A stretch of DNA of 8,313 bases from Methanobacterium sp. (GTDB lineage Archaea; Methanobacteriota; Methanobacteria; Methanobacteriales; Methanobacteriaceae), in contig PLXT01000140.1 of NCBI GenBank assembly GCA_003151535.1, forward strand, positions 1-8,313, read 5' to 3'. Under the pieces are notes generated by a model. It ran no database searches. It had not been told where the DNA came from and saw only the letters and a program-made list of their open reading frames with translations. Both the position numbers and the translations under genes were made by a program. Shown here one piece after another: positions 1-6,059 of the stretch; position 1 is the first letter of the stretch, and every line of letters starts with the position of its first letter.

Positions 1-113
1 AGATCCATCTGACTTACGTTTTCCTGAAGTACAAAACCCCCAAGATCTTCAATTAACTCTATCATTTCCTCATGCTTGTGAATTCCACCAGTATAAGTCA
101 AGGTTTCGTACAT
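1..113 (-). CDS. Probable methanogenesis marker protein 7 (N-terminal 37 residues, runs off left edge)
   Basis: Only the first 37 codons are inside the window. The reading frame starts MYETLTYTGG and continues with an acidic helix and a GGFVLQENV stretch. From memory this resembles the start of methanogenesis marker protein 7 (about 300 aa), which has been found with the methyl-coenzyme M reductase activation complex; this is recall, not a search. The start is supported by a GGAGA Shine-Dalgarno sequence (125-121) seven bases before the ATG. The start lies inside the last codons of the upstream gene, a 16-base overlap, so the two are almost certainly one operon with coupled translation. The rest of the protein is needed to confirm the family. 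Confidence 0.5.
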   Translation of the reverse strand, partial: MYETLTYTGGIHKHEEMIELIEDLGGFVLQENVSQMD

Positions 114-625
114 AATTTTTTCTCCATTAGTTTGTATCGAGTTTCAGCTCTTTTAATGGGATCTTTAGGTGCATTTTTATGGGATGGTATTTCAACAACC
201 CGATCCCCCATTGTGACTATTTCATTTGATAATACATTCCTATTATAGTCCGGATAAACAAGATAATCAGGATCTTCTGATACTATTGTGAATCCTAGAT
301 CATCAACTATGTCCCTTAGAAAATTTGAATAAACTTTAACTTTTATGTTTCGATTTACTGATCTATCAAATTTAATATATTCAATGGTACGAAGATCCAA
401 TTCCGCGGATTCAGTACCAAACATTTCCCTAAGCAGTTTTACACTAGTTTTAATCTGAGTAAAGGTGTTAAGTTTTATTTTTATCGATTTCATCATTGTA
501 TCAGTTTCTGATAAAACGACTGCTATATCTGCATTGGTAGAATCAGGATTAGAGCTTGTATCAAATTCCTTGATCCCTGCAAGCTTCAAAATATCCTCAC
601 ACATAGGGGTTGTAACTATCTTCAT
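98..625 (-). CDS. Conserved hypothetical protein, 175 aa, upstream of probable marker protein 7
   Basis: I do not recognise this family with certainty. It starts MKIVTTPMCEDILKLAG and has 175 residues, with no signal peptide, membrane segment or obvious metal site. Its only cysteines are Cys9 near the N terminus and Cys172 near the C terminus. The middle is basic and the last 40 residues are charged (VEIPSHKNAP, then a Lys/Arg/Glu-rich tail). It looks like a small cytosolic alpha/beta protein. The ATG is supported by GAGG (634-631) five bases upstream. The gene overlaps the following gene by 16 bases, so if that gene is marker protein 7, this one may also serve methyl-coenzyme M reductase assembly or activation. 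That role is inferred from context only. It reads as a full-length, intact gene. Confidence 0.85.
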   Translation of the reverse strand: MKIVTTPMCEDILKLAGIKEFDTSSNPDSTNADIAVVLSETDTMMKSIKIKLNTFTQIKTSVKLLREMFGTESAELDLRTIEYIKFDRSVNRNIKVKVYSNFLRDIVDDLGFTIVSEDPDYLVYPDYNRNVLSNEIVTMGDRVVEIPSHKNAPKDPIKRAETRYKLMEKKLCTKP

Positions 626-652
626 CTTAACCTCAATATCTTCTTTAACAGT

Positions 653-672
653 ATATAATTATATTTAATACG
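653..672 (-). promoter_or_regulatory. Candidate TATA promoter of the 175-aa gene
   Basis: Read on the minus strand, an A/T box of the form TTAAATATAATTATATA lies 30-45 bases before the ATG at 625. A start about 25 bases after the box would give a leader of roughly 12-17 bases that still contains the GAGG ribosome binding site. The surrounding DNA is very AT-rich, so the exact box is uncertain. Confidence 0.35.
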
Positions 673-767
673 ATTTAATATCGTTGAATGATTAACTCAT
701 ATTCAATATATTATATGTTACATGAATATTTATTAGATCAAAAACTTTCAATTTATTAATTCTACAA

Positions 768-780
768 AGATTTATATAAT
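768..780 (+). promoter_or_regulatory. Candidate TATA promoter of the TRAM gene
   Basis: AGATTTATATAAT closely matches the archaeal TATA box and is preceded by purines that could serve as a BRE. Transcription would start near 800-805, leaving a leader of about 35-40 bases before the TTG start at 841. It would also drive comB if the two genes are co-transcribed. Confidence 0.6.
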
Positions 781-826
781 AAATTAAACAAATTAAATAT
801 CATTAGAACCGTTTTTTGTTCGTTTA

Positions 827-835
827 AGGAAGTGA
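827..835 (+). promoter_or_regulatory. Shine-Dalgarno site that sets the TRAM start to TTG at 841
   Basis: AGGAAGTGA matches the ideal AGGAGGTGA at eight of nine positions and sits five bases before TTG at 841. The in-frame GTG at 832 lies inside this site, so it cannot use it as a ribosome binding site. The ATG at 850 is 14 bases away, which is too far. TTG at 841 is therefore the best start. Confidence 0.6.
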
Positions 836-840
836 ATATA

Positions 841-1053
841 TTGTTTAAAATGGATCAAAGCCCAAAAACAGCCCCCATTCAGGAAGGGGAAGAATACGAA
901 GTAAAAATTGAAGATGTAGGTAAAGAAGGAGACGGCATAACTCGTGTTGAAGGTTTTGTCGTGTTTGTACCAGATACAAAGGTTGGAGACGAAGTTAAAA
1001 TCAAAATAACATCTGTAAGAAGACGTTTTGCCTTTGCTGAGAAGGTTGAGTAG
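841..1053 (+). CDS. TRAM-domain protein (small RNA-binding protein)
   Basis: A 70-residue protein that is essentially one TRAM domain: a short tail (residues 1-11), then a beta-barrel from about residue 12 to the end. Typical features are YEVKIEDVGKEGDGI (19-33), VEGFVVFVPDTKVGDEVK (36-53) and a basic end, VRRRFAFAEKVE. Stand-alone TRAM proteins are common in methanogens; one from Methanolobus is reported to act as a cold-responsive RNA chaperone. The same domain binds tRNA in TrmA and MiaB enzymes. The expected role is cytosolic RNA binding or chaperoning. The start is taken as TTG at 841 because of the Shine-Dalgarno position; GTG at 832 (73 aa) is the alternative. comB begins 52 bases after the stop. 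Confidence 0.9.
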   Translation: MFKMDQSPKTAPIQEGEEYEVKIEDVGKEGDGITRVEGFVVFVPDTKVGDEVKIKITSVRRRFAFAEKVE

Positions 1054-1072
1054 ATTCCTAGGGATTTTAAGA

Positions 1073-1097
1073 CTCTTTTTCTTTAATTCTATTTTTG
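1073..1097 (+). terminator. T-rich tract between the TRAM gene and comB
   Basis: Two T5 runs (1076-1080 and 1092-1096) lie in a pyrimidine-rich stretch between the TRAM stop and the comB start. Oligo-T tracts without a hairpin can end archaeal transcripts, so this could terminate or attenuate read-through. It ends within nine bases of the comB ATG, so it may instead be only leader sequence. Confidence 0.3.
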
Positions 1098-1105
1098 GTG
1101 TTGTA

Positions 1106-1777
1106 ATGAAGGTTTCACTAAGCTTGGATAAATCATATTCTGAAGATGTTGCAATAATGGTAGATGTGCTCAGAGCCAGCACCACCATGACCGTTGCAAT
1201 GGAAAATTTCGGTCAAATAATATCTGTTAAGAGTATTGAAGAAGCTGAAAGACTTGCTAAAAAATATGATGCAGTTCTGGCAGGCGAACGCCGGGGAGCA
1301 GCAATTGAGGGGTTTGATGTTGGAAATTCCCCTGTTGAAATTTCTAAATTCAATGGAAAAGTTCTTGTAATTACCACAAGCAATGGTACCAGAATATTAG
1401 AGGGCATGAAAGCAAAAGTCCTTATTGGTTCATTTATAAATGCTAATGCAGTTGCCAAAAAAGCAATGGATATCGCAGATAATCACATTGAAATTGTTAT
1501 GGCCGGAGTAGAAGGCAGGTTTGCAATAGAAGATTTTTTAGGAGCGGGAGAGATAATAAGAAATTTAACTGACTGCAATCTGGATGAAATGGCCCTTGCA
1601 GCATATATGTCTTCTTGTAACTATGATATGGTGAATGATGCAATCATAAACTCCAGATCTGCACACCGGCTATTTGAACTTGGACTCTCAAATGATGTTG
1701 ATTTTTGTGTTAGACGGAACATATATGACTTAGTTCCAGAATATGAAAAAGGAAGTATAAAAGGTACCAAATATTAA
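1106..1777 (+). CDS. comB: 2-phosphosulfolactate phosphatase (coenzyme M biosynthesis)
   Basis: ComB removes the phosphate from 2-phospho-3-sulfolactate to give sulfolactate, the second step of the phosphoenolpyruvate and sulfite route to coenzyme M; family enzymes are Mg-dependent and cytosolic. The 223-residue length is typical. Family blocks are visible in order: VDVLRASTT (19-27), GERRGAAIEGFDVGNSPVE (60-78), TTSNGTR (90-96) and IEDFLGAGEI (141-150), followed by a conserved Arg/His segment near SRSAHRLFELGL (183-194). The frame is open upstream to 1028 inside the TRAM gene, but ATG at 1106 is preferred. It has GGTG five bases upstream, gives the family length and avoids an overlap. The gene is probably co-transcribed with the TRAM gene, although a weak TTTTAAGA box near 1065 could give it its own promoter. 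Confidence 0.92.
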   Translation: MKVSLSLDKSYSEDVAIMVDVLRASTTMTVAMENFGQIISVKSIEEAERLAKKYDAVLAGERRGAAIEGFDVGNSPVEISKFNGKVLVITTSNGTRILEGMKAKVLIGSFINANAVAKKAMDIADNHIEIVMAGVEGRFAIEDFLGAGEIIRNLTDCNLDEMALAAYMSSCNYDMVNDAIINSRSAHRLFELGLSNDVDFCVRRNIYDLVPEYEKGSIKGTKY

Positions 1778-1831
1778 GTAATTATATATGAATATTACTG
1801 ATTATTTTAGAGTTCATTTCTAGATTATATC

Positions 1832-1842
1832 TTTCATATATT
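1832..1842 (+). promoter_or_regulatory. Candidate TATA promoter of the TraB gene
   Basis: TTTCATATATT lies in the 121-base gap after comB. Transcription would start around 1862, about 36 bases before the ATG at 1899, leaving room for the GTGAGG ribosome binding site at 1888-1893. This is a visual match in AT-rich DNA. Confidence 0.35.
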
Positions 1843-1898
1843 ATGTTTAGAAAAATATTATCATAAAATCTTAATCAGATTAAAATCGTGAGGATCAT

Positions 1899-2618
1899 AT
1901 GGCACCAGAAAATTTAAAGATAATTGGTACAGCCCATGTATCAAAAGAAAGTATTAAAGAGGTTCAAGAAGCCATTATTACAAATGAACCCGATGTTGTA
2001 GCGGTTGAACTGGATATAAACCGTTATCAAAATATGATGGCTGAAAAAAATGGTGAAGAAAAACAGGATGTAAATATTAGGGAAGTGATTAAGGGAGATA
2101 AGGTTGGCATTTTCCTAGTTAGTATGTTCCTCTCCTTCCTTCAGAGAAGAATTGGTGACGATTTAGGAGTTAAACCTGGCTCAGAGATGCTTGCAGCCAT
2201 AGAAACAGCAGAAGAAATTGGTGCTAAGGTTGCTTTAATTGATAGGGATATTAGTTTAACGTTACAAAGGGCAATTAACCAGATGAGCATCTCTGAAAAG
2301 ATCAAGTTTGTCTGGGGAATAATTACATCGTTTTTTAGCGGTGATGAAATAGATGATGTTGAGAGTATTAAAGATGGTGATACACTCAACGAAGTTATGG
2401 AGTATTTCAAGGAAATGTCTCCTAAAGCATACGATGTTCTTGTTACGGAGAGGGATGCTTACATGGCACACATGCTACAAGATATAGAAGCGGAAAATGT
2501 GGTTGTTGTTGTTGGTGCCGGACACAAAAAGGGTATCACCGAATACATAGAACATCCAGAAAAAATTCCCCCAATCAATGAACTTGTAACCAAAAAAAAA
2601 ATCCAAGAATACCAATAG
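1899..2618 (+). CDS. TraB-family protein, soluble domain (frame interrupted at A10 run)
   Basis: These 239 codons encode the cytosolic half of a TraB/PrgY-family protein, whose fold is shared with Tiki and GumN proteins. Conserved pieces are GTAHVS (10-15), VAVELD with Glu37, LIDRDI (113-118), TERDAYMA (183-190) and GAGHKKGI (206-213). The two GxxH-like motifs and the glutamate suggest a metal-dependent active site. PrgY/TraB limits peptide pheromone activity in Enterococcus; the archaeal role is unknown. The start is supported by GAGG (1890-1893), five bases before the ATG. Whole proteins of this family are about 380-400 aa with a C-terminal membrane domain, but here the frame stops at 2616-2618. 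The missing part follows in the -1 frame; joined, they give 385 residues. As it stands the product would be soluble and end in KKKIQEYQ. Confidence 0.85.
   Translation: MAPENLKIIGTAHVSKESIKEVQEAIITNEPDVVAVELDINRYQNMMAEKNGEEKQDVNIREVIKGDKVGIFLVSMFLSFLQRRIGDDLGVKPGSEMLAAIETAEEIGAKVALIDRDISLTLQRAINQMSISEKIKFVWGIITSFFSGDEIDDVESIKDGDTLNEVMEYFKEMSPKAYDVLVTERDAYMAHMLQDIEAENVVVVVGAGHKKGITEYIEHPEKIPPINELVTKKKIQEYQ
2592..2601 (+). other. A10 homopolymer: frameshift or slippery site in the TraB gene
   Basis: Ten consecutive A residues encode the Lys-Lys-Lys of the soluble domain's end. A -1 shift here, or one added A in DNA or RNA, joins the frames as TKKKNPRIPIGKLILF and restores a full-length protein. 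In the zero frame the ribosome reads A AAA AAA before the slip, a classical -1 slippery heptamer. The run lies exactly between the soluble and membrane domains. Confidence 0.8.
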
Positions 2619-3055
2619 GTAAACTGATACTATTTTCAATACCAGCTATTTTTGTTATTATTTTCGCATTGGCACTAATTAAAGGAATAAATATCCAAAC
2701 AAGCATAACAACATTCATATTGCTTACTGGTGGTCTTGCATTTGCAGGATCACTACTTTCAGGTTCAAAGATATATTCTGCCCTTACTGCCTTTGTAGTA
2801 GCACCGGTAACCACACTACACCCACTTCTTGCAGCAGGATGGTTTTCAGGAATAGTTGAAGCTAAATTGCGTCATGTATCAATGGACGATGCTGTGAAAG
2901 TCAGCAAAGTCGAAACTTTCAGAGAATTACTTGGTAACAATCTTTTCAGAGTACTGATAGTTGTTATAGGTACCGATATTGGTGCATCTATAGGTTTTTT
3001 TCTTACAATACCAAAAGTAATATTTCCACTATTCTATAAGATCTTTGGATTCTAG
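2600..3055 (+). pseudogene. TraB-family protein, C-terminal membrane domain (in -1 frame)
   Basis: This is the second half of the TraB protein, read one frame back from the first half. Counted in the joined 385-residue protein, it has hydrophobic segments at about 243-263, 269-289, 292-320 (with the AGWFSGIVEAKLR family signature at 312-325) and 349-380. It ends KVIFPLFYKIFGF. In known relatives this domain is fused to the soluble part and anchors it in the membrane. There is no ribosome binding site or good start of its own: the first usable codon is TTG at 2669 and the first ATG is only at 2882. It is therefore either a stranded fragment, the result of a sequencing indel, or made by frameshifting. 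The coding sequence shows no other damage, which argues against long-standing decay. Confidence 0.75.
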
Positions 3056-3184
3056 ATAGATAATTTATCAAATCCAGTATTATTATTACTCTATTTAAAT
3101 AAATTTTATTTGGAAATTCTACTCAAACGCGTTCTGAACTTTCTATTTTAGTTATTTAGATAAATAAAAAATATTCATTGTTAA

Positions 3185-3200
3185 CGATATATTAATAAAA
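3185..3200 (+). promoter_or_regulatory. Candidate promoter in the gap before the DUF1922 gene
   Basis: The 241-base gap 3056-3296 has no convincing gene. CGATATATTAATAAAA is its best TATA-like box; a start near 3215-3220 would leave a leader of about 80 bases. A T7 run directly follows (3201-3207) and may instead belong to a terminator for the TraB transcript. Other boxes in this AT-rich gap cannot be excluded. Confidence 0.35.
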
Positions 3201-3296
3201 TTTTTTTCTCTTGTACAATTGGATAACATTATTATAATTACAAGAACAGAAAATGAATAGATAAAAGTTAATGATGTAAAGAAAGAGAGTGCAATA

Positions 3297-3521
3297 ATGT
3301 ACATGATTTTTAGATGCGATTGTGGAAGGGCAATGTACTCCAAAAAGGGCGTTGCCAGTAGAAAATGTGTTTGCGGTAAAACCATTAAAGTTAAAGATAG
3401 ACGTATCATTGCTGTTGTAGAAGAAGCAGTACAAGCATCAGAAATGGTCAGAGAACTTCAAGAAGAAAAATATGGCAGTGCTTACTTCACAACTGCAGAT
3501 AAAATTCCTAATAAACGTTGA
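3297..3521 (+). CDS. DUF1922 small zinc-ribbon-like protein
   Basis: A 74-residue protein with a paired CxC pattern: Cys7 and Cys9 in FRCDCGRAMYS, Cys24 and Cys26 in RKCVCGKTIKVKD, followed by an acidic helix (about 40-58) and a short polar tail. It closely resembles, from memory, M. thermautotrophicus MTH1184, the DUF1922 protein with an NMR structure (PDB 1GH9). The four cysteines suggest a zinc ribbon or rubredoxin-like knuckle. The function is unknown; nucleic acid or protein binding is plausible. The start fits the relative, and GAGAGTG (3285-3291) lies five bases before the ATG. The GTPase gene starts 27 bases after the stop, so the two are probably co-transcribed and may work together. 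Confidence 0.88.
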   Translation: MYMIFRCDCGRAMYSKKGVASRKCVCGKTIKVKDRRIIAVVEEAVQASEMVRELQEEKYGSAYFTTADKIPNKR

Positions 3522-3548
3522 AAATACTATATTTAAAAAACGGTAACC

Positions 3549-5138
3549 ATGACAAATAGTATCTACGATATTACGAAGTATGGGGAAAGAAAAAATATAG
3601 AGTTTAAAGAAAATCTTAATGTAGATTATCATTTGAAAAAAGATAGAAAACAACATCTTGCATCCCAAATGAAATACAGAATGGAAAAAGGGGATGGAGA
3701 AGCTATTTATTTTATTGGAGTTCATGATGAAGGACATTTAATAGGACTGCCGGATTCAAAATATGATGAATCTGTTTTTGTTTTGAAAAGTATAGCACAA
3801 GAAATTGGTGCTGAAATACTGGAAATCGAAAAACATCCTGCAGAACATGGAAGTGTAGCCAAGGTCAACATAGGAAAATCTCAGAAGAACAAAAAGAAAC
3901 ATCTACTTGTGGGAGTTGCGGGACACGTTGATCATGGTAAAAGCACACTTGTAGGTACATTGACAACAGGAACACTTGATAATGGATCGGGGCAGAGTAG
4001 AATATTTTTAGACGTACAAAAACACGAAATAGAAAGGGGATTGTCAGCCGACCTTTCATTTGCTGTTTATGGATTCTGCAATAACCAGGCCATGAGGGTT
4101 AATAATCCATTAAAAAAGAAGGAAAAATCCAAACTTGTTGAAAAATGCGATAAGGTAGTATCCTTCGTTGATACGGTTGGACATGAACCTTGGTTGCGTA
4201 CAACAATCAGGGGGATAGTAGGTCAAAAACTTAATTATGGTCTTCTTACAATTGCAGCAGACCAAGGACCAACCCACATCACTAAAGAACATTTAGGAAT
4301 AATTCTAGCAATGGAATTACCAGTGATAGTTGCAATGACAAAAATAGATGTTGTAACATCTGAAAAGATCATCAAAGTACAAAAGAAAATATTTGATCTT
4401 CTGAAACTTGTTGGTAGAATCCCTTACATGATAAAATCGGTTGATGATGTTGATTTTGTTACTAAACATATGAATCAACATATAGTTCCAGTTGTTAAAG
4501 TTTCACCGGTAACTGGAGATGGTTTAGATCTACTGGATAGACTTTTTTTGAAACTTAAAATCCCCTCCAATGGTAAAGAACTGAAAAAACCTTTTATGAT
4601 GTATATAGATAGAATATACACAGTATTAGGAGTTGGAGCTGTGGTTAGTGGTACAATTAGACAAGGTAAAGTTAAAAAAGGGGATAAACTAAAGCTAGGC
4701 CCCACAAATACTGGAGACTTCATTGAAACCAGTTCAAAATCAATGGAAATGCATCATTATAGGAAGGATGTTGCAGAAGCTGGAGAAGTTGTTGGAATTT
4801 CTATCACAGGAGTAGACATTGATGAAATTAAACGTGGAATGATACTTTGCAGTCCAGAATATCCTGCTCTTACAGTTCGAGAATTTGAGGCTGAAGTGGC
4901 AATATTAGTACATCCAACAACCATTAAAAGGGGATATGAATGTATAGCCCACATTGAAACAATTGCTGAAACAATGATATTTGAACCACTTGATAGTGAA
5001 TATATGTCTGCAGGGGACACAGGAAAAATTAAAATGAAATTTAAATATCGTCCATGTTGTATTAGAGAAGGACAAAAACTAATATTCCGTGAAGGTCGAA
5101 GTAAAGGAGTTGGTACTATAACCCGTATCATTCAATAA
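3549..5138 (+). CDS. GTPBP1-like translational GTPase (EF-Tu/EF-1A superfamily)
   Basis: A 529-residue GTPase of the GTPBP1/COG5258 group. The N-terminal domain (about 1-115), with NIEFKENL and GEAIYFIGVHDEGHLIGL, precedes the G domain. G motifs are complete: GHVDHGKS (125-132), DTVGH (208-212), TKID (264-267) and SPVTGDGLDLL (319-329). Between G1 and G3, LDNGSGQSR and HEIERGLSADLSF match the GTPBP1 switch region. Two beta-barrel domains follow (about 347-435 and 443-529), as in EF-1A. Mammalian GTPBP1/2 act as elongation-factor-like proteins linked to stalled ribosomes and mRNA turnover; an archaeal role in translation quality control is inference. The ATG has only a weak GGT upstream, so translation may depend on the preceding DUF1922 gene. 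The gene converges on the sulfurtransferase gene. Confidence 0.9.
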   Translation: MTNSIYDITKYGERKNIEFKENLNVDYHLKKDRKQHLASQMKYRMEKGDGEAIYFIGVHDEGHLIGLPDSKYDESVFVLKSIAQEIGAEILEIEKHPAEHGSVAKVNIGKSQKNKKKHLLVGVAGHVDHGKSTLVGTLTTGTLDNGSGQSRIFLDVQKHEIERGLSADLSFAVYGFCNNQAMRVNNPLKKKEKSKLVEKCDKVVSFVDTVGHEPWLRTTIRGIVGQKLNYGLLTIAADQGPTHITKEHLGIILAMELPVIVAMTKIDVVTSEKIIKVQKKIFDLLKLVGRIPYMIKSVDDVDFVTKHMNQHIVPVVKVSPVTGDGLDLLDRLFLKLKIPSNGKELKKPFMMYIDRIYTVLGVGAVVSGTIRQGKVKKGDKLKLGPTNTGDFIETSSKSMEMHHYRKDVAEAGEVVGISITGVDIDEIKRGMILCSPEYPALTVREFEAEVAILVHPTTIKRGYECIAHIETIAETMIFEPLDSEYMSAGDTGKIKMKFKYRPCCIREGQKLIFREGRSKGVGTITRIIQ

Positions 5139-5204
5139 ATCAAATAACTTAAAATCAATTTTAAATTTATTTAGCGATTATATTTTTATTAATTATTATT
5201 AATA
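5139..5204. terminator. AT-rich convergent intergenic region
   Basis: These 66 bases separate the ends of two convergent genes. The plus strand has T-rich stretches, including TATTTTTATTAATTATT around 5180-5196, that could terminate the GTPase transcript. The minus strand carries ATTTTAAGTTATTTG-type sequence past its stop. No stable hairpin is evident. Confidence 0.35.
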
Positions 5205-6059
5205 TCATTTTATACGATTTTTAATGTCTTCAACCATTTCACATGCCTTGCAGATATTTAAGGAGGAGGGTGCGCTGCAAAGTTTGCACTGTCCAATAAC
5301 TATTTCTTTTTTTTCGAATTTAAAAGTTTGAGAGAAGGATTCTAATATTGATAATTTGGTTCCTTTTCTCTTACCTTCCACCTGGTTTAAATAATTCTTG
5401 ACCTTCGCTCTTAGCGAAGTATGAGAGTATGGACACTCTGCAAAATGGACATCTACCTTGTTCATGACAGCCCATGTCCCTACATCCTTCTCTGGAATTT
5501 TCCATAGAGGTTTTATACGAGGTATTAAGTCGGGATGTATCTTGTCTAACTTCGGTCCAAATTTTGAGAAACGTCTGAAATCCGCTTTAGCAAAACTCAT
5601 TAGAAAAGATTGGATCTCATCATCGAGGTTATGTCCAGTTGCAAGCTTATCAGCACCTAATTCTTTAGAAATTTTGTTTAAAAGTTGTCTTCTGAAGACC
5701 CCGCAAGGTATACAAGCACTTTGGTATAGGTTAGATACTTGGTCTAATGTGAAACCGAATTCATTCTTAAAAGATCCTTCAACAAGTTCAATACCAAGTT
5801 TATCAGCATTTGCTCTTGCAGCATCTATACCTTCATTTCTGTATCCGGAAACTCCTTCATCGATAGATACAGCTATTAATTCAAAATCAAGCTCTTCCAT
5901 CAACTCCACAAGTAGATGCAATGTTAAAACACTATCTTTTCCGCCTGAAAGTCCTAAAGCGATCCTATCTTGAGGTTTTATTAATTGGTAATCTTGTATA
6001 ACATCCCTTACATTGTTCATAATATATTGGTTGAACTCATATTGATCAACTGTTTTCAT
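5205..6059 (-). CDS. PP-loop tRNA thiolation enzyme, TtuA/NcsA (Ncs6) family
   Basis: A 284-residue ATP-dependent sulfurtransferase that should adenylate and thiolate a uridine in tRNA. The PP-loop SGGKDS is at 38-43 and ATGHNLDDE at 140-148. CIPC (Cys116, Cys119) with Cys209 in ECPYSH matches the three cysteines that bind the Fe-S cluster in TtuA. A C-terminal zinc knuckle has Cys258, Cys261, Cys270 and Cys273. Relatives of this type normally begin with a second zinc finger (CxxC...CxxH) before the helix that leads to the PP-loop. Here the protein starts at that helix, and a stop lies three codons upstream in frame. No ribosome binding site precedes the ATG, so the transcript may be leaderless. 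Archaeal NcsA (wobble U34) and TtuA (U54) are not separable here, hence no symbol. Confidence 0.88.
   Translation of the reverse strand: MKTVDQYEFNQYIMNNVRDVIQDYQLIKPQDRIALGLSGGKDSVLTLHLLVELMEELDFELIAVSIDEGVSGYRNEGIDAARANADKLGIELVEGSFKNEFGFTLDQVSNLYQSACIPCGVFRRQLLNKISKELGADKLATGHNLDDEIQSFLMSFAKADFRRFSKFGPKLDKIHPDLIPRIKPLWKIPEKDVGTWAVMNKVDVHFAECPYSHTSLRAKVKNYLNQVEGKRKGTKLSILESFSQTFKFEKKEIVIGQCKLCSAPSSLNICKACEMVEDIKNRIK

Noticed and set aside
1028..1105. Longer comB start giving 26 extra residues
   Set aside because: The extension overlaps the TRAM gene, is unlike ComB relatives and lacks a ribosome binding site, while ATG 1106 has one and gives the family length.
793..1188. 131-codon minus-strand open frame
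   Set aside because: It lies antisense to the TRAM gene and the start of comB, has a low-complexity Phe/Tyr-rich product and no family resemblance.
3056..3296. Possible small gene in the longest gap
   Set aside because: All frames are interrupted or lack a plausible start and composition; the stretch looks like terminator plus promoter and leader.
3524..3537. TATA-like ACTATATTTAAAA just before the GTPase start
   Set aside because: A start about 25 bases downstream would fall after the ATG at 3549, so it cannot serve the full-length protein; the pair is more likely co-transcribed.
5458..5973. 171-codon plus-strand open frame
   Set aside because: It is antisense to the sulfurtransferase, which carries PP-loop and Fe-S motifs; the plus-strand product has no recognisable domain.
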